A stretch of 64,000 bases of DNA from Acanthopleura granulata (GCA_016165875.1 JABBOT010000007.1:19212447-19276446); one strand, 5' to 3'; positions 48,245 to 61,494 are shown, counted from the first letter of the stretch. The notes: a model not told the origin generated them from the letters alone. Numbers and translations are program-made.

Positions 48245-51200
48245 CGGATGGCAGGTGTCATGCAGTTTCAGTGTTCACGTAGCAATCTGTTTCAACTCGT
48301 CGCCTTCCATGTTTTTTGTCTGAACTGCAAAAAGACAGGTGAATTAACTCTTTAATGATCTAATCTTTGAGCAGGGTATGTCTGGTTAACCAAGTCTCCT
48401 GTAGCTGCCACTCAGTTCTGAACCGTGATTTAATTAGGCGTCCCCATCGATCAGAACTAGACCGCAAACGGTGAGATTTTGGGCACTGGCGAGGGAAATA
48501 TCAACCAAATGGGATAGTTTCCAAACCGCCTCTCGAGGCAAAAGTTCTCAGTAAAATTTGCGTGGAAATGGGGAATTGGACTGAGCAGACAGCCATACAT
48601 GTGCGTCTGTCGGCTCAGTCTATTTGCAATCGTCTTCGTAGGGTTTCATCAGCCTGCAACTGTCAAGTAAAAAAACATAGTATAGCATGACATTTTTTAT
48701 AGCAGTGTTTCCATACCGAAATCACGACATACACGGTTGAGAGAACTTCTTGTGAGGAAGTCCAATGCTACAACCAAATCATATTAGACGACTTTCAGGA
48801 GTTATTTATCCATAGCCCAGACGAATTCAGAAATATCATTATCGTCTCTACGGAAACATGTTATTGTGTCATTCGTACCCTAAGCTATTTAGTCTATATG
48901 AAAAAAGGCAAAACAGGATTTGCATGGCGTCATAGCATCTGACTGGTTAAAAACGATAAAATGCCCGCCGCTTTCGATCTCATCGTATTACCCGTTTGTT
49001 TTTTTTGTTTTTTTTTTTTTGTTTTTTTTTTTTTGTTTTTTTTTTTTGGCTTAATGACATATCTCGGTACGGAATCCCGTATGTTCTTGTATAATTAACA
49101 ATTTTTTTTTCACCTTGTCTTCAACAGGTTTCCGTACCTGGGTATAATACAACTTCACAAATATGAAAATGTACGCTTTTAAAACATTGAATGGCATATA
49201 TTATCAACAAATAGATACATTTGGCCTACTATTAAGTTAAGTTGATACTTCTGCAGTGGAGAATAGAACACTTCGCGAAGAAAAGGCGTAAGTTATGCAG
49301 ATCTAAATTAAAGGGCTATTTAGTCTAGGCTTTCAGCAGACATAGGCTCATAAAAGCCTTCGACAAACTGGAGCCGACAGTCCAATTACATTTTTACACC
49401 ACTTACTTTATGCCCAACAGAAAAAGAGAACAACCTTGTTGTTACCGGAAAATATAAAAAAAAATAATACCGAGAATAGGTATCTATAGCAACATCTAAT
49501 AGATAGTTACAGGATTTTTCTGAGAAGAGCAATATAATATTTCCTCTTATAATACCTCTTCGCTGCCGGTTTTGTTGCAGACATTATTGGTTTGCGTGTT
49601 GTAAATTGTTGTAAAAAAAAACTCTACAGTTGGCATGGCTGTATATTTGTGTGTAAAATTCGTATAAAATCGCGCCCTCACTTCACTATCATTGCAAATT
49701 TCTAGGATGTCATTCGGATGAGAACTTTCGCCATTGGAGGTATTAAGATCACTAGCATGTGTGTCAGTATCGAGCGGAGCGGATGCATCTGTGTTTATTG
49801 AGTGTGCAGGACTTATAAAGTTACTGCGTTGCCTAGGTGACGTTATAAGGTCACAAGTCTATGTACATCTGGGTGGAAGCCATGGCCATCAAATAGACAT
49901 TTCGTAAAGCAAGACAGGTATATGCTAATCGTTTAGACAACGGATACATTTCGTTTAGTTGCATATAAATCATATTAAAAATACTCGGAGGATGGCCTTC
50001 AAAGCCACATCCGCGAAGTTGCACGAAGTGAGATAACCTGAGATCTGCGGGACCCCGTCACACAGTTATTAACGGTTCTTTCTCACACTCCACAGACACG
50101 ACCATGTATCTGACGACTTCCCATACTAAAACTAGTTCTGTACTGTTACAGATTAGCCTTAAAAATGAGTTCATCCGGTGAAGTCTCTCAGCACGTCCTC
50201 TTATCTATATATTGTTTTTTAACAGATATTGCGTAATCATATGATCTCAAGTCTCAAGATGCACACTTAACCCACACAGTGTCATTGACCACAACAGCTG
50301 ATTGGCTGTGGTACTTCATCGGTCACGACGTGCCACATGTAATTGAGCTGAACTCAAATTACCCACCAATAAAATTGCTGGAGTTAATCTTGTACGGATT
50401 GATGGCCTCAGGTATATGGCGAGGATGGACCCAGTAATTGACTGGACCACTGGGACGATTACGAATAAGTCCTGGACGTCATATCAATCTCTTGAAAAAC
50501 TTCCATTGCAAAATTTTGCAATAAATAACCCCGAAATGCCGAGAGCACAAAGACAGATATAACTCCGCAAATTCGGACATTTGCATAATGTATAAATACC
50601 ACTTTTATCATTTGGAACATCGACATAAAATTGAAATCGTGTTGATGGACAAAAATAACTTCAATTTGCTGGTCATTGATCCGTACCCTGTCTAAACACT
50701 GGGCGCCAGACGAGCAGCGTGCCTCTTTCCATCGGTACAAAATAGAATTATTCCACTAGCTGGAGGCTCCATACTAGTCATGGTTAATTTGTCACGGTAC
50801 ATGTAGCTCTGTCCTAATGGGCAAGTGTCCCTTACATTGGCTAAATCTCAGAGTAATCTATTGAGTAAGTCATCAGGCCGCCACCTGTTGTCCGTCGACA
50901 TAGCTGTAGATGGAAAGGCATTACTCAACATACCGCATACTCTCTTAATATTACCTCTGTGAAATCAATGTACGTTCTGCTTATTTTAACGAAACTCTGG
51001 GCTGATTTTTTTTTTAAAGTTTTATTTAAATGGAGAGGGAGTTGAGGTCTGGAAGGGAGAGCTTTCATCATCAATTCAAACGTCATCTGGAAAGTTAACA
51101 AGGCCAAGATGACAAGATAGTCCCTATAATCAGACCCATGTTTCGCTCCCCACAAAGTTGTGTGTGACAGAAATGAAACATATAGAAATTTGACCTCCAT

Positions 51201-52050
51201 GAAATAAAATGTACTTTTATCACATCTGGAGTGGTGATTTCGTCTCGTAATCCCGCTCTTGCGGATTCAAGTATTTCTCTATTTGTCGCCTTATTTAAAC
51301 GCATTGTACATAACGTTTAAGTCCCTCTACATGTAAAATTGCACGTTCGAAAGTAAGGGAACTCTACACACGTGAATCTAGGGTTGCGCACAGTACACTC
51401 CTCAGTCAGACAGAATTTACGACACTCCGGGGAAATAATGATAGTACGGTTAGAGAGGGGTCAAAAGAGGGCGACCCCGGGTCGTGTTCACCCTCGGGCA
51501 ATAGTTCGATAAATATTATTTCAAAGGCTTAGGAGCAAGTTTTCCGCGCTTCATGGAGAATTTTTGTTTTGTCACATGACAGCCAGTATACAAAAGGCGA
51601 GTCTCAAATGGTAATTTATTTAAACTATACGTACACATGATTACTGAGACTAAATTGAATTTCTGTCATTTTTACTCTATTAGATCTTTGTAATCGAGAT
51701 GATTGTAGGTCGCTCATGTCAAGCTCATTTTCTCTTTATCAGTATTTTCTTTTAATATACTCCGTCCTAAGGTCACTCGAATGGAATGTAGCGGTTTTTT
51801 CTCCACCTGTTGACAGTTACCATAAATATAAGGTTAAGTGTTTATGCTACCGAAAATTTTAATATACATTAATGGTAATTCAGATGAGGCTATACTTAAT
51901 AATAGCTTTGAATATGAAGGGGGAAATTTATGATTGATTTAAATAGGTTACGGTGAGGATAATGTGGTCACACGAACGGTATGCAAATCCTCATAAACTA
52001 TAGTGGGGACAGTACGACAATGTTAACATATTAAATTAACTTTCATTGTA
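48245..52050. other. No assigned gene
   Basis: A T-rich run broken by single Gs lies at about 48995-49048. Minus-strand open frames at 50459-50740 (93 codons), 50925-51200 and 51095-51304 have no recognised motif; the last two overlap in different frames. Nothing else is supported. Confidence 0.35.
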
Positions 52051-52057
52051 AATTTCT

Positions 52058-52275
52058 GGACCCTCTCACCAATGTGGTCGCTTTGAGTTCAAGTCCAGCT
52101 CCGGCTGGCATCATGTCCGGTTGTAAGTGGGAAGCTCTGCCAGCAACATGTGGATGGTTGTGAGATTCGCAGGGCTCTCTCCGGTTTCCTCGCACCATAA
52201 TGTTCACGGCCGTCGTTTAAGCGAAATATTCATGAGTGCAGCGCAAAACTCCAATGGAATAAATGTATAAATGTA
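52058..52275 (+). mobile_element. SINE family A copy, head truncated
   Basis: ACCAATGTGGTCGCTTTGAG, TTCAAGTCCAGCTCCGGCTG, GCCAGCAACATGTGGATGGT and TTAAGCGAAATATTCATGAG. Confidence 0.75.
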
Positions 52276-53970
52276 CTGGCAGACAATCGTAGACGTATAC
52301 GGTGAATTTTTGTCTTTTTTCATTCGACTTTCGAAAAGTATTTATATACAGTCCCAGCTTATTCAGTGTAGGAAATTGAGAATTAGAACTGTTTATTTTC
52401 CTCATATAATGTATGTTATATGCTGCGGAGGTAAAAACTCCGCTATCACAATGAAGTCGAGTTAACTTCCAGCCAGTCGGTGGTCATCTACATGTATCAC
52501 AATGAAGGACCCACGTGTCGTGATTATTCAGTCATTTTAATTACATGCGCACGTGTGTAACGCCATTAGAATATTCATTGTCCTAACCGCGTTAAGGAAA
52601 TATGCGGCTGGTTACCATTTAACAATGAATATTCATGAGCTCTTCTGGACCAATGAAACCTTCAACTCCTGTCATCACATGAAGAACACAGACAAAACTT
52701 TGCAATATATTTAGCAATATAAAAAAAGTGAATATAATCTATGAAACGATATGAATACTCATCAGGTCTAGAGCAGTTGAGCAACCCAAATTCGTATAAC
52801 AGTATTGTGTGGACAAAAGCGCGTGTTAAATGAATTCTCTCCAATGAAAACGCGCGGCAACACGTGAGAACACGAGGAAATGCGTTAACACATCAATCTC
52901 CAATAGCTCTAGGAGAATCGGAGAGAATATAACTGGAATGGCAGTAAAATGCCTTGATATTCTGGTATATTCGGCCCAGGTTGCTGTAAAATTTTAAATA
53001 TATATGGCTTAAAAAGACCACAGATAACATGTATGGCTTCTCTTAATGACATCAACTTAATATGGTACACATGTGTTGATATATATGGCTTCTCTTAAAG
53101 ACATAGAGTTAATATGGTACACGTGTTGATATATATGTGAGACGATATCTATAGTGGTATGTGAGTGTTGGTATAAGTGCAGTGGTATATATTTATTTAT
53201 TTGTTTAATTTGTTTGCTATATATGTGTAGCCATACGTGGGGCTCTTTATGTGTGTCGCTACCTGTCTGGTTGGTTATGTGGTTCTGTATGTGTGGTGTC
53301 ATATGTAGTATGGTATGTGTGCAGTGGTATATCTGTGTCCGTTTTCCACGTGATCTGTTCTTACTACTTTCACCTTGAAACGTCACAGTCGTAATTTAAG
53401 TGGAACAGTGTGATGTAGTCCTTTATACGGCTTTAAAAGATAGCACAGCTTGGCATTACGCCAATATCCAAAGATAGCACAGCCCGCTGTAACTTAATAC
53501 CGTATGCGTGCTTGCAGTGGTGAATTCGTCACATGACATCCACACACACACACACATGAGGACGTGTTAAAAACTGTTTTTAAAAATACAAAGCGGGTGG
53601 TACCGGGCCTATGAACGAAGGCATACATAACACAGAATAATGTTGCGGAGATGCGGAGAGAAACGAAAATGCAACAGATGGCGTTATCCGGCTGTCGGCT
53701 TCTGAAAAATCGCAGTAGAATTTATCATCGGTCATTATCCAATGTGATGGCTTTGTGATTCGGAGGCGCGCAAAGGATCAGTAACAAGGATGGTCTTATA
53801 AACACTCATTAATCAATGGGTCAGTAAACTCTCCACTCGCAGAATATGCGACCTTTGTTAAACATCGGGTGTCAACTTTGTAATGATTTGACACTTCTCT
53901 GAAATACGCCAGCTGTGCGGCGTGCGAGTACTATATATACGTGTAGGCGGAAAACCTAATGTTACTTACC
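52276..53970. other. No assigned gene
   Basis: Contains a two-copy tandem of about 54 bp at 53025-53140 (ATATATGGCTTCTCTTAA and TTAATATGGTACAC). Open frames at 52662-52844 and 53057-53386 have no motif. Confidence 0.35.
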
Positions 53971-53972
53971 TA

Positions 53973-53974
53973 AG

Positions 53975-54042
<68 letters not shown>
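53973..54042. repeat. (CA)n(TA)n microsatellite
   Basis: An uninterrupted CA run changes to TA repeats. Confidence 0.95.
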
Positions 54043-54509
54043 AGTGAGGTCAAGAGATTTGTCAGTCTCGTGGCAAGGTGCGGGGTTCGCTCTTTCAAAA
54101 GAAAAGACAACTAACAGTACGACCATAGTTATTTCAGTAAACAGACCTTCACGCCAACGGCCATTTTATTCTGACGTGCTAAGTGCATCTATAAGTCAAC
54201 TTTTATACTGGAAATCTTACGAGGCCACGGAATACGAAATGTCAGACAGGCTGGAAACGCGATGTGGCGTCAATCGTATCCTACGCTTATATGGCTCAAG
54301 GGCAACAGAGGCTTCGCGTCACGTAAGCAAAACACCGCAGACACAGAGTTACAGACATAAATCGCGCCTGATTAGTTCAAATTTTTAGCATGGCAGCGCT
54401 TAATTACGACTTTCTCAACGTGGGCGATTTTGTTTGCTTTGAACTGCGATATCTCGGTTATGACATGTTGTATCAGAGTATACAGATAACCAGCGATGAG
54501 ATGTTTACC

Positions 54510-54690
54510 TCATGCCTTGTCGCCGTCAAGGTCTGTCCGCCCGATGTTACTTAGCCACTTCACTCGAAGTTTTCGAGGCAATTTTGCCCCAGTGTCTTTA
54601 TAATTCGCGAAATACTGTTGTATTGTGTATTGCTCTCCCCCAATAAGGCGATTTGAACACACCAAAACGGAGCAGGAGCATTTTACATAA
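54510..54690 (-). pseudogene. THAP-like zinc-finger fragment
   Basis: On the minus strand the frame reads KCSCSVLVCSNR, then LPRKLRVKWLSNIGRTDLDG, and then stops. C-x4-C near the start and a Trp in a basic helix about 35 residues later fit the first half of a THAP DNA-binding domain. The C-x2-H pair and the AVPxF motif that should follow are absent. The frame extends upstream to 54800 with unrelated sequence. THAP domains occur in host factors and in P-element-type transposases, so a transposon origin is possible. A candidate transposon begins 450 bp away. Confidence 0.4.
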
Positions 54691-56893
54691 AAAAGCTGAA
54701 CATTATAATTGCGTCTACTGTTGTTTACTCCAGATGTCAGCCATAATGGCGACCAGCCTTGTTTTGACACAGGCGGTGCCAGAAAGATAAGGGGCGGCAC
54801 ACTACAATTAATTTCCCATTTACTTACGTGTTATCGTTTGGCCTCACAGCACTGTCCCTAAATCTGCAAGAACTAAACCCTCCGGGCCTCATAGTCCTTG
54901 TCCCCTGAGAAAACTCCAGTCAAATTTCTGACAGATGAAATATTTCACAAATTTGACAAACAGCTGACAGGGGTCAAACCCACCCACTGACAGATCAGTG
55001 AGCCCTGATTTATCACTCCTTTTGCCTTCTGTGCATCCCCCTCCATTTCCTGAAAAACACACAAATTTATACCTGGAATGAAACTTTGAAGCCTGTCCTA
55101 CAAAATGATACCACCCATCAAGCAGAAAAAAATGAAAAAGGGCCGTCCAGGGGAGCAAAACAGAATATCTCTAAAAATAGAAAGGAACTAGCTTCGTCCC
55201 TCCCGACCCGGAAGCATTTATTATGGTGTGCCGCCAAATATGGCATCTGGGTCATTCTACAATAACTAGGATACTCTTGTTACAACAAAAAATGTTCACC
55301 GCATCTCATTTAAACCTAACAAGAAGTATCATATTTCAGAAGTTTTCAAATAGGCTAACACATCATATAAATCTTTGTTATAAGTGGCTAATTATGTTGT
55401 CTCGAATTCAGCTTGATATACCCCTGTGGTGCCATTTTACAAACTTGAGTGTTTAAGTTCAAGAAATGATCCTTGGCATAACACTCACACAAATTGGAAT
55501 GTTGATAATAACAACACATAAAGACGTATACAAAGAGTATCATTGATTCAACAAAATGTGATGTAACAATAATTTTAATGTAATATTTTACATATGTATC
55601 CTTCTTACTAAAACTGATGTCAGTGGTGTTACAACATAGAGAAGCGTAAAAAAATAATGACTCTTCCCTACCTATTGACAGATTTTGCTGCTAGGCGGCT
55701 GCAAATACTTTGACAATGAGCCCCCTGAAAGGCTGGGTGTGTTTTTGTCATTAGTTTATGGTTTTAGTAAAATTATCTCTTAAAAGTGTTGAAAGATAGT
55801 TTATTACCTGTCAGTTGTCTTACGTCTTTACAGCCTCAATAAAGGTGTGAAGAAGAAATACAAGAAAGGGACCGTCCTTCTCCTATATTTCTGGACACGT
55901 GATGAATAAATCTTTTCTTATTGGCTTACAGTTAGGGAGCAGTCTTTAATTTAATGAGAGAATGTTAGTGTTGCTACAGTCAGTGGTGTTACATAGACAA
56001 CATAGAAGACGTTGTTACACCAATGATATAAGTGTAAAACCACTGACATTGTGGCAGTACATTAAGGAACAGACATTCGTACACTGCAATGCACCTTCTG
56101 GCTAAAACATCATAAAAGCAGCTTCCAAAACAACGTTTAACACGAACCAGCAAAGAACCAAATAAGTATATAAAATAAAAAAATAAAAAATTGAACGAAT
56201 TCATGCAAGAGAAGCAATGAACAGTTTTCAGTGATGATGGATAAACGCAAGGCATAGACCCCCTGCACGGTGGAGTAAAATATTTGGCAACAAATTCAGA
56301 AGGTTCTTGCTTCATACACGTAGCTTGTTCTTAGGCTGAGCTATAAGAAAATTGTGCACGTTACATGCACATCGCTAGAGCCAAAAATAATTTCTTGAAC
56401 ATTTCTTCGAATCTTTCTTCAGTGAAAGCACATTTTCCATTCTGAAGAAAAGAGAAAGAAAAACGATGTTAAAGAGGTATTGCACAATTATTGAAAAGTC
56501 AAAGCTCAGGGTTAGATTTAAATGATGAACTAAACTTCATCACAGATTAAATGCTGTTCATGTTTTCTTATTCTTATTTCATTTTAAATAATTTTAACAA
56601 AATTTGCATTATTTCAATATCAAATCTCAGTAAAATATTTTATTCCAGGCAAAGTAATTTGCAAACAAGTCTATTCCCTGGTCATAATTCTGCAAAACAA
56701 TTCAACATTTTGAGATCTGCAGACATGGAAGATGGAAACTTTTCTCAGTTTAGAAAATTTGCGAAAATTCAGGAAAATGTCCTAGAAACATGACATGGTT
56801 TCTCATAATTTGATGTCTTATCATAAAAGTATAAAAATTGAAGCAATCATTCTTTTGGTGAGTCCACCTTATGCACAGTTTTCTCAGTGTAAG

Positions 56894-57022
56894 TCAGTGG
56901 TGTTACACTGTGTCAGTGGTGAGACATTCTTGTCAGTGGTGTTACACTGTGTCAGTGGTGAGACATTCTTGTCAGTGGTGTTACACTGTGTCAGTGGTGA
57001 GACATTCTTGTCAATGGTGTTA
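56894..57022. repeat. 39-bp tandem repeat, about 3.3 copies
   Basis: TCAGTGGTGTTACACTGTGT CAGTGGTGAGACATTCTTG is repeated nearly exactly. The frame across it (56795-57103) gives VVLHCVSGETFLS repeats and is not considered a gene. Confidence 0.9.
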
Positions 57023-57307
57023 CAACCACGTAATAGGCCAAATTATTTAAGACAGATGTCTGATTTTCGCTGTTTAGGCACAAATGATATTACATTGACG
57101 TGAGTTTTCACTGTGGTGAAACTGGTTTCGATGCAACTCTTTCTGTGATCTTTTCACATACGTACAGATGACTGCAGAGGGCTATTTGTATCACTTAGAG
57201 ATGTTTTTCTTCCCGCTATTATGAAATATTCCTTGTTCAAATCAATGAGTATGCATATGTTAATTGTAACAGGTCCTTTCTCCTTCCCCTGATGTGGTGT
57301 TGAATAC

Positions 57308-57442
57308 CTCATCAAACATATCCTGGTTGACTGTGTAGACTTTGCCCATGTTCGGCAAAGATTCTACACAGTAAACTTCATATATGATTTGTTTGACAGC
57401 ATCGCTGGCGACGCTATCATAAAATATTTGAAGGCCGTTGGC
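57308..57442 (-). CDS. Candidate exon of an armadillo-type protein (cytosolic carboxypeptidase-like?)
   Basis: 135 bp on the minus strand after TTATGATACAG, ending GAT GAG|GTATTC (a weak donor; the frame stays open to 57260). It reads ANGLQIFYDSVASDAVKQII, then YEVYCVESLP, then VYTVNQDMFDE. The start is similar to the ANGMKILYNTSQE-type repeat before the carboxypeptidase domain of AGTPBP1-family proteins, as I remember it. No neighbouring exon was found. It lies inside the candidate transposon 55249-57843, so it may be a captured host fragment, or the transposon call may be wrong. Confidence 0.35.
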
Positions 57443-57614
57443 CTGTATCATAAAATAAAAATTTTATTGTCATAAATATTTCTCATAAAACTTCCTTAGT
57501 ATGCTGGTTTTCGAGTTTTAACTGTTTTGGTTTTCTTACCTGATTTTAATCATGTAGGACTGTTTTTAACGTTCTCACATCCCTATCGAAAACCTGAACC
57601 GTCTCGTGTTTCCA

Positions 57615-57692
57615 CCTTGTTCTCGCCACGATATTGCTGAGATATTGCCGATGTGGCGTTAAGCCATAATCATTCATCCATTCATTCATTCG
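57615..57692 (+). mobile_element. SINE family C 3' end
   Basis: CTCGCCACGATATTGCTGAG ATATTGCCGATGTGGCGTTA AGCCATAAT, then (CATT)n. Confidence 0.65.
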
Positions 57693-57889
57693 CCTTACTC
57701 TGAATGAAAATGATGCAATTAGCAACAGAAATGGTGTGTTTCTGTGGTAGTCTGTGTGTAATACCACTCACATATCCAAAGAATTTTATGTTTTAAAATC
57801 GCGACATTTACTGGCCTCCTTAACTGTTATTGTAGAATGGCCCATCTACAATGTATAACATAATCGCTTGGCACACATTACAGTTAATT

Positions 57890-57928
57890 ATTTCATTGGT
57901 GTTTCACGCCGTGCTCAAGAATATGACA
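57890..57928 (-). mobile_element. SINE family A tail fragment
   Basis: ATTGGTGTTTCACGCCGTGC TCAAGAATAT is the reverse of the family A 3' end. Confidence 0.5.
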
Positions 57929-58036
57929 GCCATATACAGGACGATTGAAAGGCGGTTTAATCTGACCACTTGGTTTTCCCTCCACCCACAGACCTGACTG
58001 TGGTACACGTGAAGCCGTCTTAATGACAGCGTTCTG

Positions 58037-58304
58037 GAGCCTCCTTGGGCCCGTCGGTTGGCGCGCTAGCGCATCGCAATGATCCAGGTGCCTCCCACCA
58101 ATGTGGGAGTACAAGTCCAGCTCATGCTAGCTGCTTCTCCGGCCGTACGTGGGAAAGTCTGTCAGCAACCTGCGGATGGTCGTGGGTTTCCCCCGGGCTA
58201 TGTCCGGTTTCCTCCCACCATAATTCTGGCGGCCGTCGTATAAGTGAAATATTCTGGAGTACGGCGTAAAACACCACTCAAATAAATAAATAAATAAATG
58301 ACAG
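58037..58304 (+). mobile_element. SINE family A, full-length
   Basis: GCCTCCTTGGGCCCGTCGGT (A-box region), GAGTACAAGTCCAGCTCATG, GCCGTACGTGGGAAAGTCTG and TATAAGTGAAATATTCTGGA, then (AAAT)n. With 1108-1383 it is one of the two least diverged copies. Confidence 0.8.
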
Positions 58305-59300
58305 CAAATCCATTTCGATACTGTGAGAATGTGAAGGTTTTGGAAGTATTTAAAAAGAAATAAGGGATACACCTTTGTGTATATTGATGACAGTAGGGAG
58401 ATAATGACGTATTGCGGCATTCGCGGAAGAAACCTTCTGTGTTTTTTCGGAAGTTTTTATCGAAGTTGTCTCCATACATCTATTGGGAAGTTTTCCACAC
58501 GTTTTCCGTGCACATACCGATGTTGCATTGGGCAAGCCACTCATGTGAATACCGCGCTGTGCAGCATAACCTAGCAAAGCTGTTATTTATATCTAGCATC
58601 TGACAACATTACCGTTCCCACAGGGGTCTGCTCTCTCCACAAACTATGCACAGGCTGACTCACTCACGTGTTATACACAGTCAACGATCGGCTTTGTAGT
58701 GCTAGATATCAATTCATATTTCACATACCAATTCAATCTTAAATCACCCAGATACTGTCCACTTGACAAGTGCGTCTCCGCATTAAACTCACGGCGAGGG
58801 GTGAAATAAAGGTGAGCTGAGTGGATGGTTTTGGAGGGGCATAATTGAAGTGTCAATCAAACTCAATTTACAGAAAGGGCTAGCACAGATGGTGAGTTCG
58901 TTCTCCGGATGAGCTCGTCGAGGAATGTATCGTCTTGTTTCACTCAGATATCCGGTGTGTTGTTGCGGGACGACCTCGACGGTGAGAAGATGCTGGTGTT
59001 AGCTAGCTTGTAGGCAGATAGAACCTATATACACATGTACACATGTAGTACTGTCCAGTTCAGAAGCTTAAGCAGTGCTATCCATAACCCTTTCGGGTTT
59101 ATGTCTTGACATCTTATGACTTTCAAATATAAATGAGACTGCCAGCCAAAAGGTATATATGCTTACACTTCCGGCTCAGAGACAATATTATACCGTTATG
59201 TAGAATTAATTCGCACCTGTACAGTACTTAATGAAACGGGTGTTAATTACCTTTATGCTTGAATATTAGTGTTTGGTTCCTGTAAAATATATCGCAACTG
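58305..59300. other. Gene-free stretch
   Basis: Overlapping short open frames near 58380-58600 in three frames, none with a motif. Nothing else was recognised. Confidence 0.35.
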
Positions 59301-59309
59301 ATTTGCGCG

Positions 59310-59462
59310 GGTGTCTGTCATTGGGTGCATGAGTTCTGTCATTGGTGTGTACGGGTGTCTCTCATTGGGTGTACGGGTTCTGTCATTGGTGTGTACGGGT
59401 GTCTCTCATTGTGTGTACGGGTTCTGTCATTGGTGTACAGGTGTCTGTCACTGGTGAGTGTA
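59310..59462. repeat. Short tandem array, about 55-bp compound unit
   Basis: GTACGGGTGTCTCTCATTGG and GTGTACGGGTTCTGTCATTG alternate about three times. Confidence 0.8.
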
Positions 59463-59604
59463 AGAGTGTACAACACCGTTCAACATCCAATACAAATGTC
59501 CCTCTATACATATATTACACTGTTACACTGGTGTGACTATATTCCGTTTAGAGGGTACATATCTTGGCTGCCAGGTAACTTAAGTTTACTCAACACAATC
59601 TATA

Positions 59605-59792
59605 TGCACAGGGTATCTAATCCAGTCTATATATGAACAGTTGCACAGGGTTACTAATACAGTCTATATATGAACAGTTGCACAGGGTTACTAATACAGT
59701 CTATATATGAACAGTAGCACGGGGTTACTAATACAGTCTATATATGAACAGTTGCACAGGGTATCTAATACAGTCTTTATATGAACAGTTGT
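59605..59792. repeat. 37-bp tandem repeat, five copies
   Basis: GGGTTACTAATACAGTCTAT ATATGAACAGTTGCACA is repeated with very few changes. Confidence 0.9.
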
Positions 59793-60323
59793 ACGTCCAG
59801 CAGGTAATGTTATGGTATTCGCCTTATACCTCGTGCAGAGCTCGTGCGCGCGTGTATGTGCTATAACCTTGACAGGTATATTTGAGTGTGTTTTCACACA
59901 AAATGAGGGGGGGGGAGGGGGCTTCAACCACCTCTCCAGTTTACCCGTTGATTGCTCTGTACCCCTATTTGCATGATTCAACAGTTTACTTTGGATTCAT
60001 CCCAAATCGTTATACCGCATTAGTGACCTGGGCCAAGCGGTCGGCTTTGCCTGTTATGTTTATAGGTAACGTAGATGTTTCACGATATAGTTTCAGTCGC
60101 CTACACACATACTGATCTCATATCGGATCTCATCTCTCTTGTATAACCGTTGCGAGTTTTGTGTTAGCCCACAAAGGTAGCCTCGAAGGCTTTATGAAAG
60201 GTCCCGTCCAGAGACGTGGGCTTGAGAGCTGCTGCAAATACCGCTACATACATGTCAAAGCTTTCTTACTCTACAACTCCAGCATGTGTATGTGTAAGTA
60301 AGTAAGCATTTGGTATACATATT

Positions 60324-60372
<49 letters not shown>

Positions 60373-61490
60373 TTACATGTTAGTATTTATAGATTTAGAT
60401 TCCGGCGACTTACAACCAGCGTAAACACATATTGCGGCCTGCATACGTGCCGTGACCAGCGTGTACAGTAAACGACACTTTTGCTTCGTTTGTACAAATA
60501 TAACACAAAATAGATACCAAAACACAACCTCGAGAGCCTTTATGACATTATTCCGTAGGCTTTACCGTATAAAACTGTTACCTGGATGTTGATTTATTAC
60601 GCAATCTTTATGTTTGAGCGATATGAAGCTGTAGTAGATTGTAAGCCTGTACACACGTTCCTAACTAGAGCTCAGCAGCGTTTGTATAGGCTTGTGTATA
60701 TAGTTCCTGAGGACATACCAGTCTGGTTTTCGTTTTTCAAGACTTTGTGTGACACAGCTATACTACTGTTGTACAACTTTCATGTTCATGTGGTGATGTG
60801 CCGAGTTACCTATTTGATATGCAATTCTGCGACATTTCTTTTACATTCATACTTTGTAAAGATATGCCGTGAGTCTACTGATACCGAATGAATAGGTTTC
60901 GACAATTTCTTATTAGACCACATCGTGTTTTGTATTTGTATTGATCAATGCGTATGACTGACTGTATGTTTACACGAGTGTTCTACTTGCGTTTTATCAA
61001 AAGCATTCAACTTGTTTAATTGCAGAGCACAATTCTACTGGCGATCAAGTTACGGGACTGGACGAGAAAAGTTTACCTGGCGAGCGTCGGTCGTGCTTGA
61101 CTGGGCCTCAATTAGATCAGAGCAAACCTCCCCTACAATAGACGGCGAACAGATAGAGGACTGGAGCCAAACCACACAAGCAAACAACTCACTTATTTCT
61201 GCTCGGAAGGGGAGGGATTTTTTTCACGCCGCTCTGGGTGAAAAGACGCTGTACTGTACGTTCTGGGTGTACCTAGACTACAGTTTTGGAAGCTGACCAG
61301 CAACTTTTCTCCCCTTGATCAACCAGCCTTAGCAAGCGTCTATTACAGATACGTGGAGATTGGAGCCGACCGGTTTTAGACTGTACTGAAGGATAGTATC
61401 GCACTTTTGGAAACCCGGTTGTCGCGTGCAGGGTGATCTCCTGCCATCCGGGAGTTTGACAGGAGAATAGCCGGAGTAGAGCCGACTTCA
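59793..61490. other. No assigned gene
   Basis: An (AT)n run lies at about 60333-60371. Open frames at 60586-60891 (101 codons, hydrophobic stretches) and 61012-61296 (94 codons) show no recognisable motif. The latter could be untranslated leader of the downstream gene. Confidence 0.35.
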
Positions 61491-61494
61491 GGCC

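Larger units (their letters stand above)
55245..57847. mobile_element. Candidate DNA transposon, 2.6 kb, with inverted repeats
   Basis: GGGTCATTCTACAATAAC at 55249-55266 and its inverted copy at 57826-57843 match at 17 of 18 positions. Both ends are flanked outward by ATCT (55245-55248 and 57844-57847), a possible 4-bp target duplication. Inside, GTCAGTGGTGTTACA recurs near 55619, 55979 and several times at 56890-57020. No transposase frame was found, so it would be non-autonomous. A family C SINE lies inside at 57.6 kb. The superfamily is unknown. Confidence 0.5.

Noticed and set aside
50925..51304. Two overlapping minus-strand frames that might be one frameshifted gene
   Set aside because: No recognisable domain in either frame and no conserved motif across the junction.
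54044..54388. 114-codon plus-strand frame next to the microsatellite
   Set aside because: No motif and no splice or promoter support; could not be linked to any family.
54889..55158. 89-codon minus-strand frame
   Set aside because: Sequence is not recognised and may be part of an interspersed repeat; no coding evidence.
60586..60891. 101-codon plus-strand frame with hydrophobic segments
   Set aside because: No motif, no upstream signal and no exon partner.
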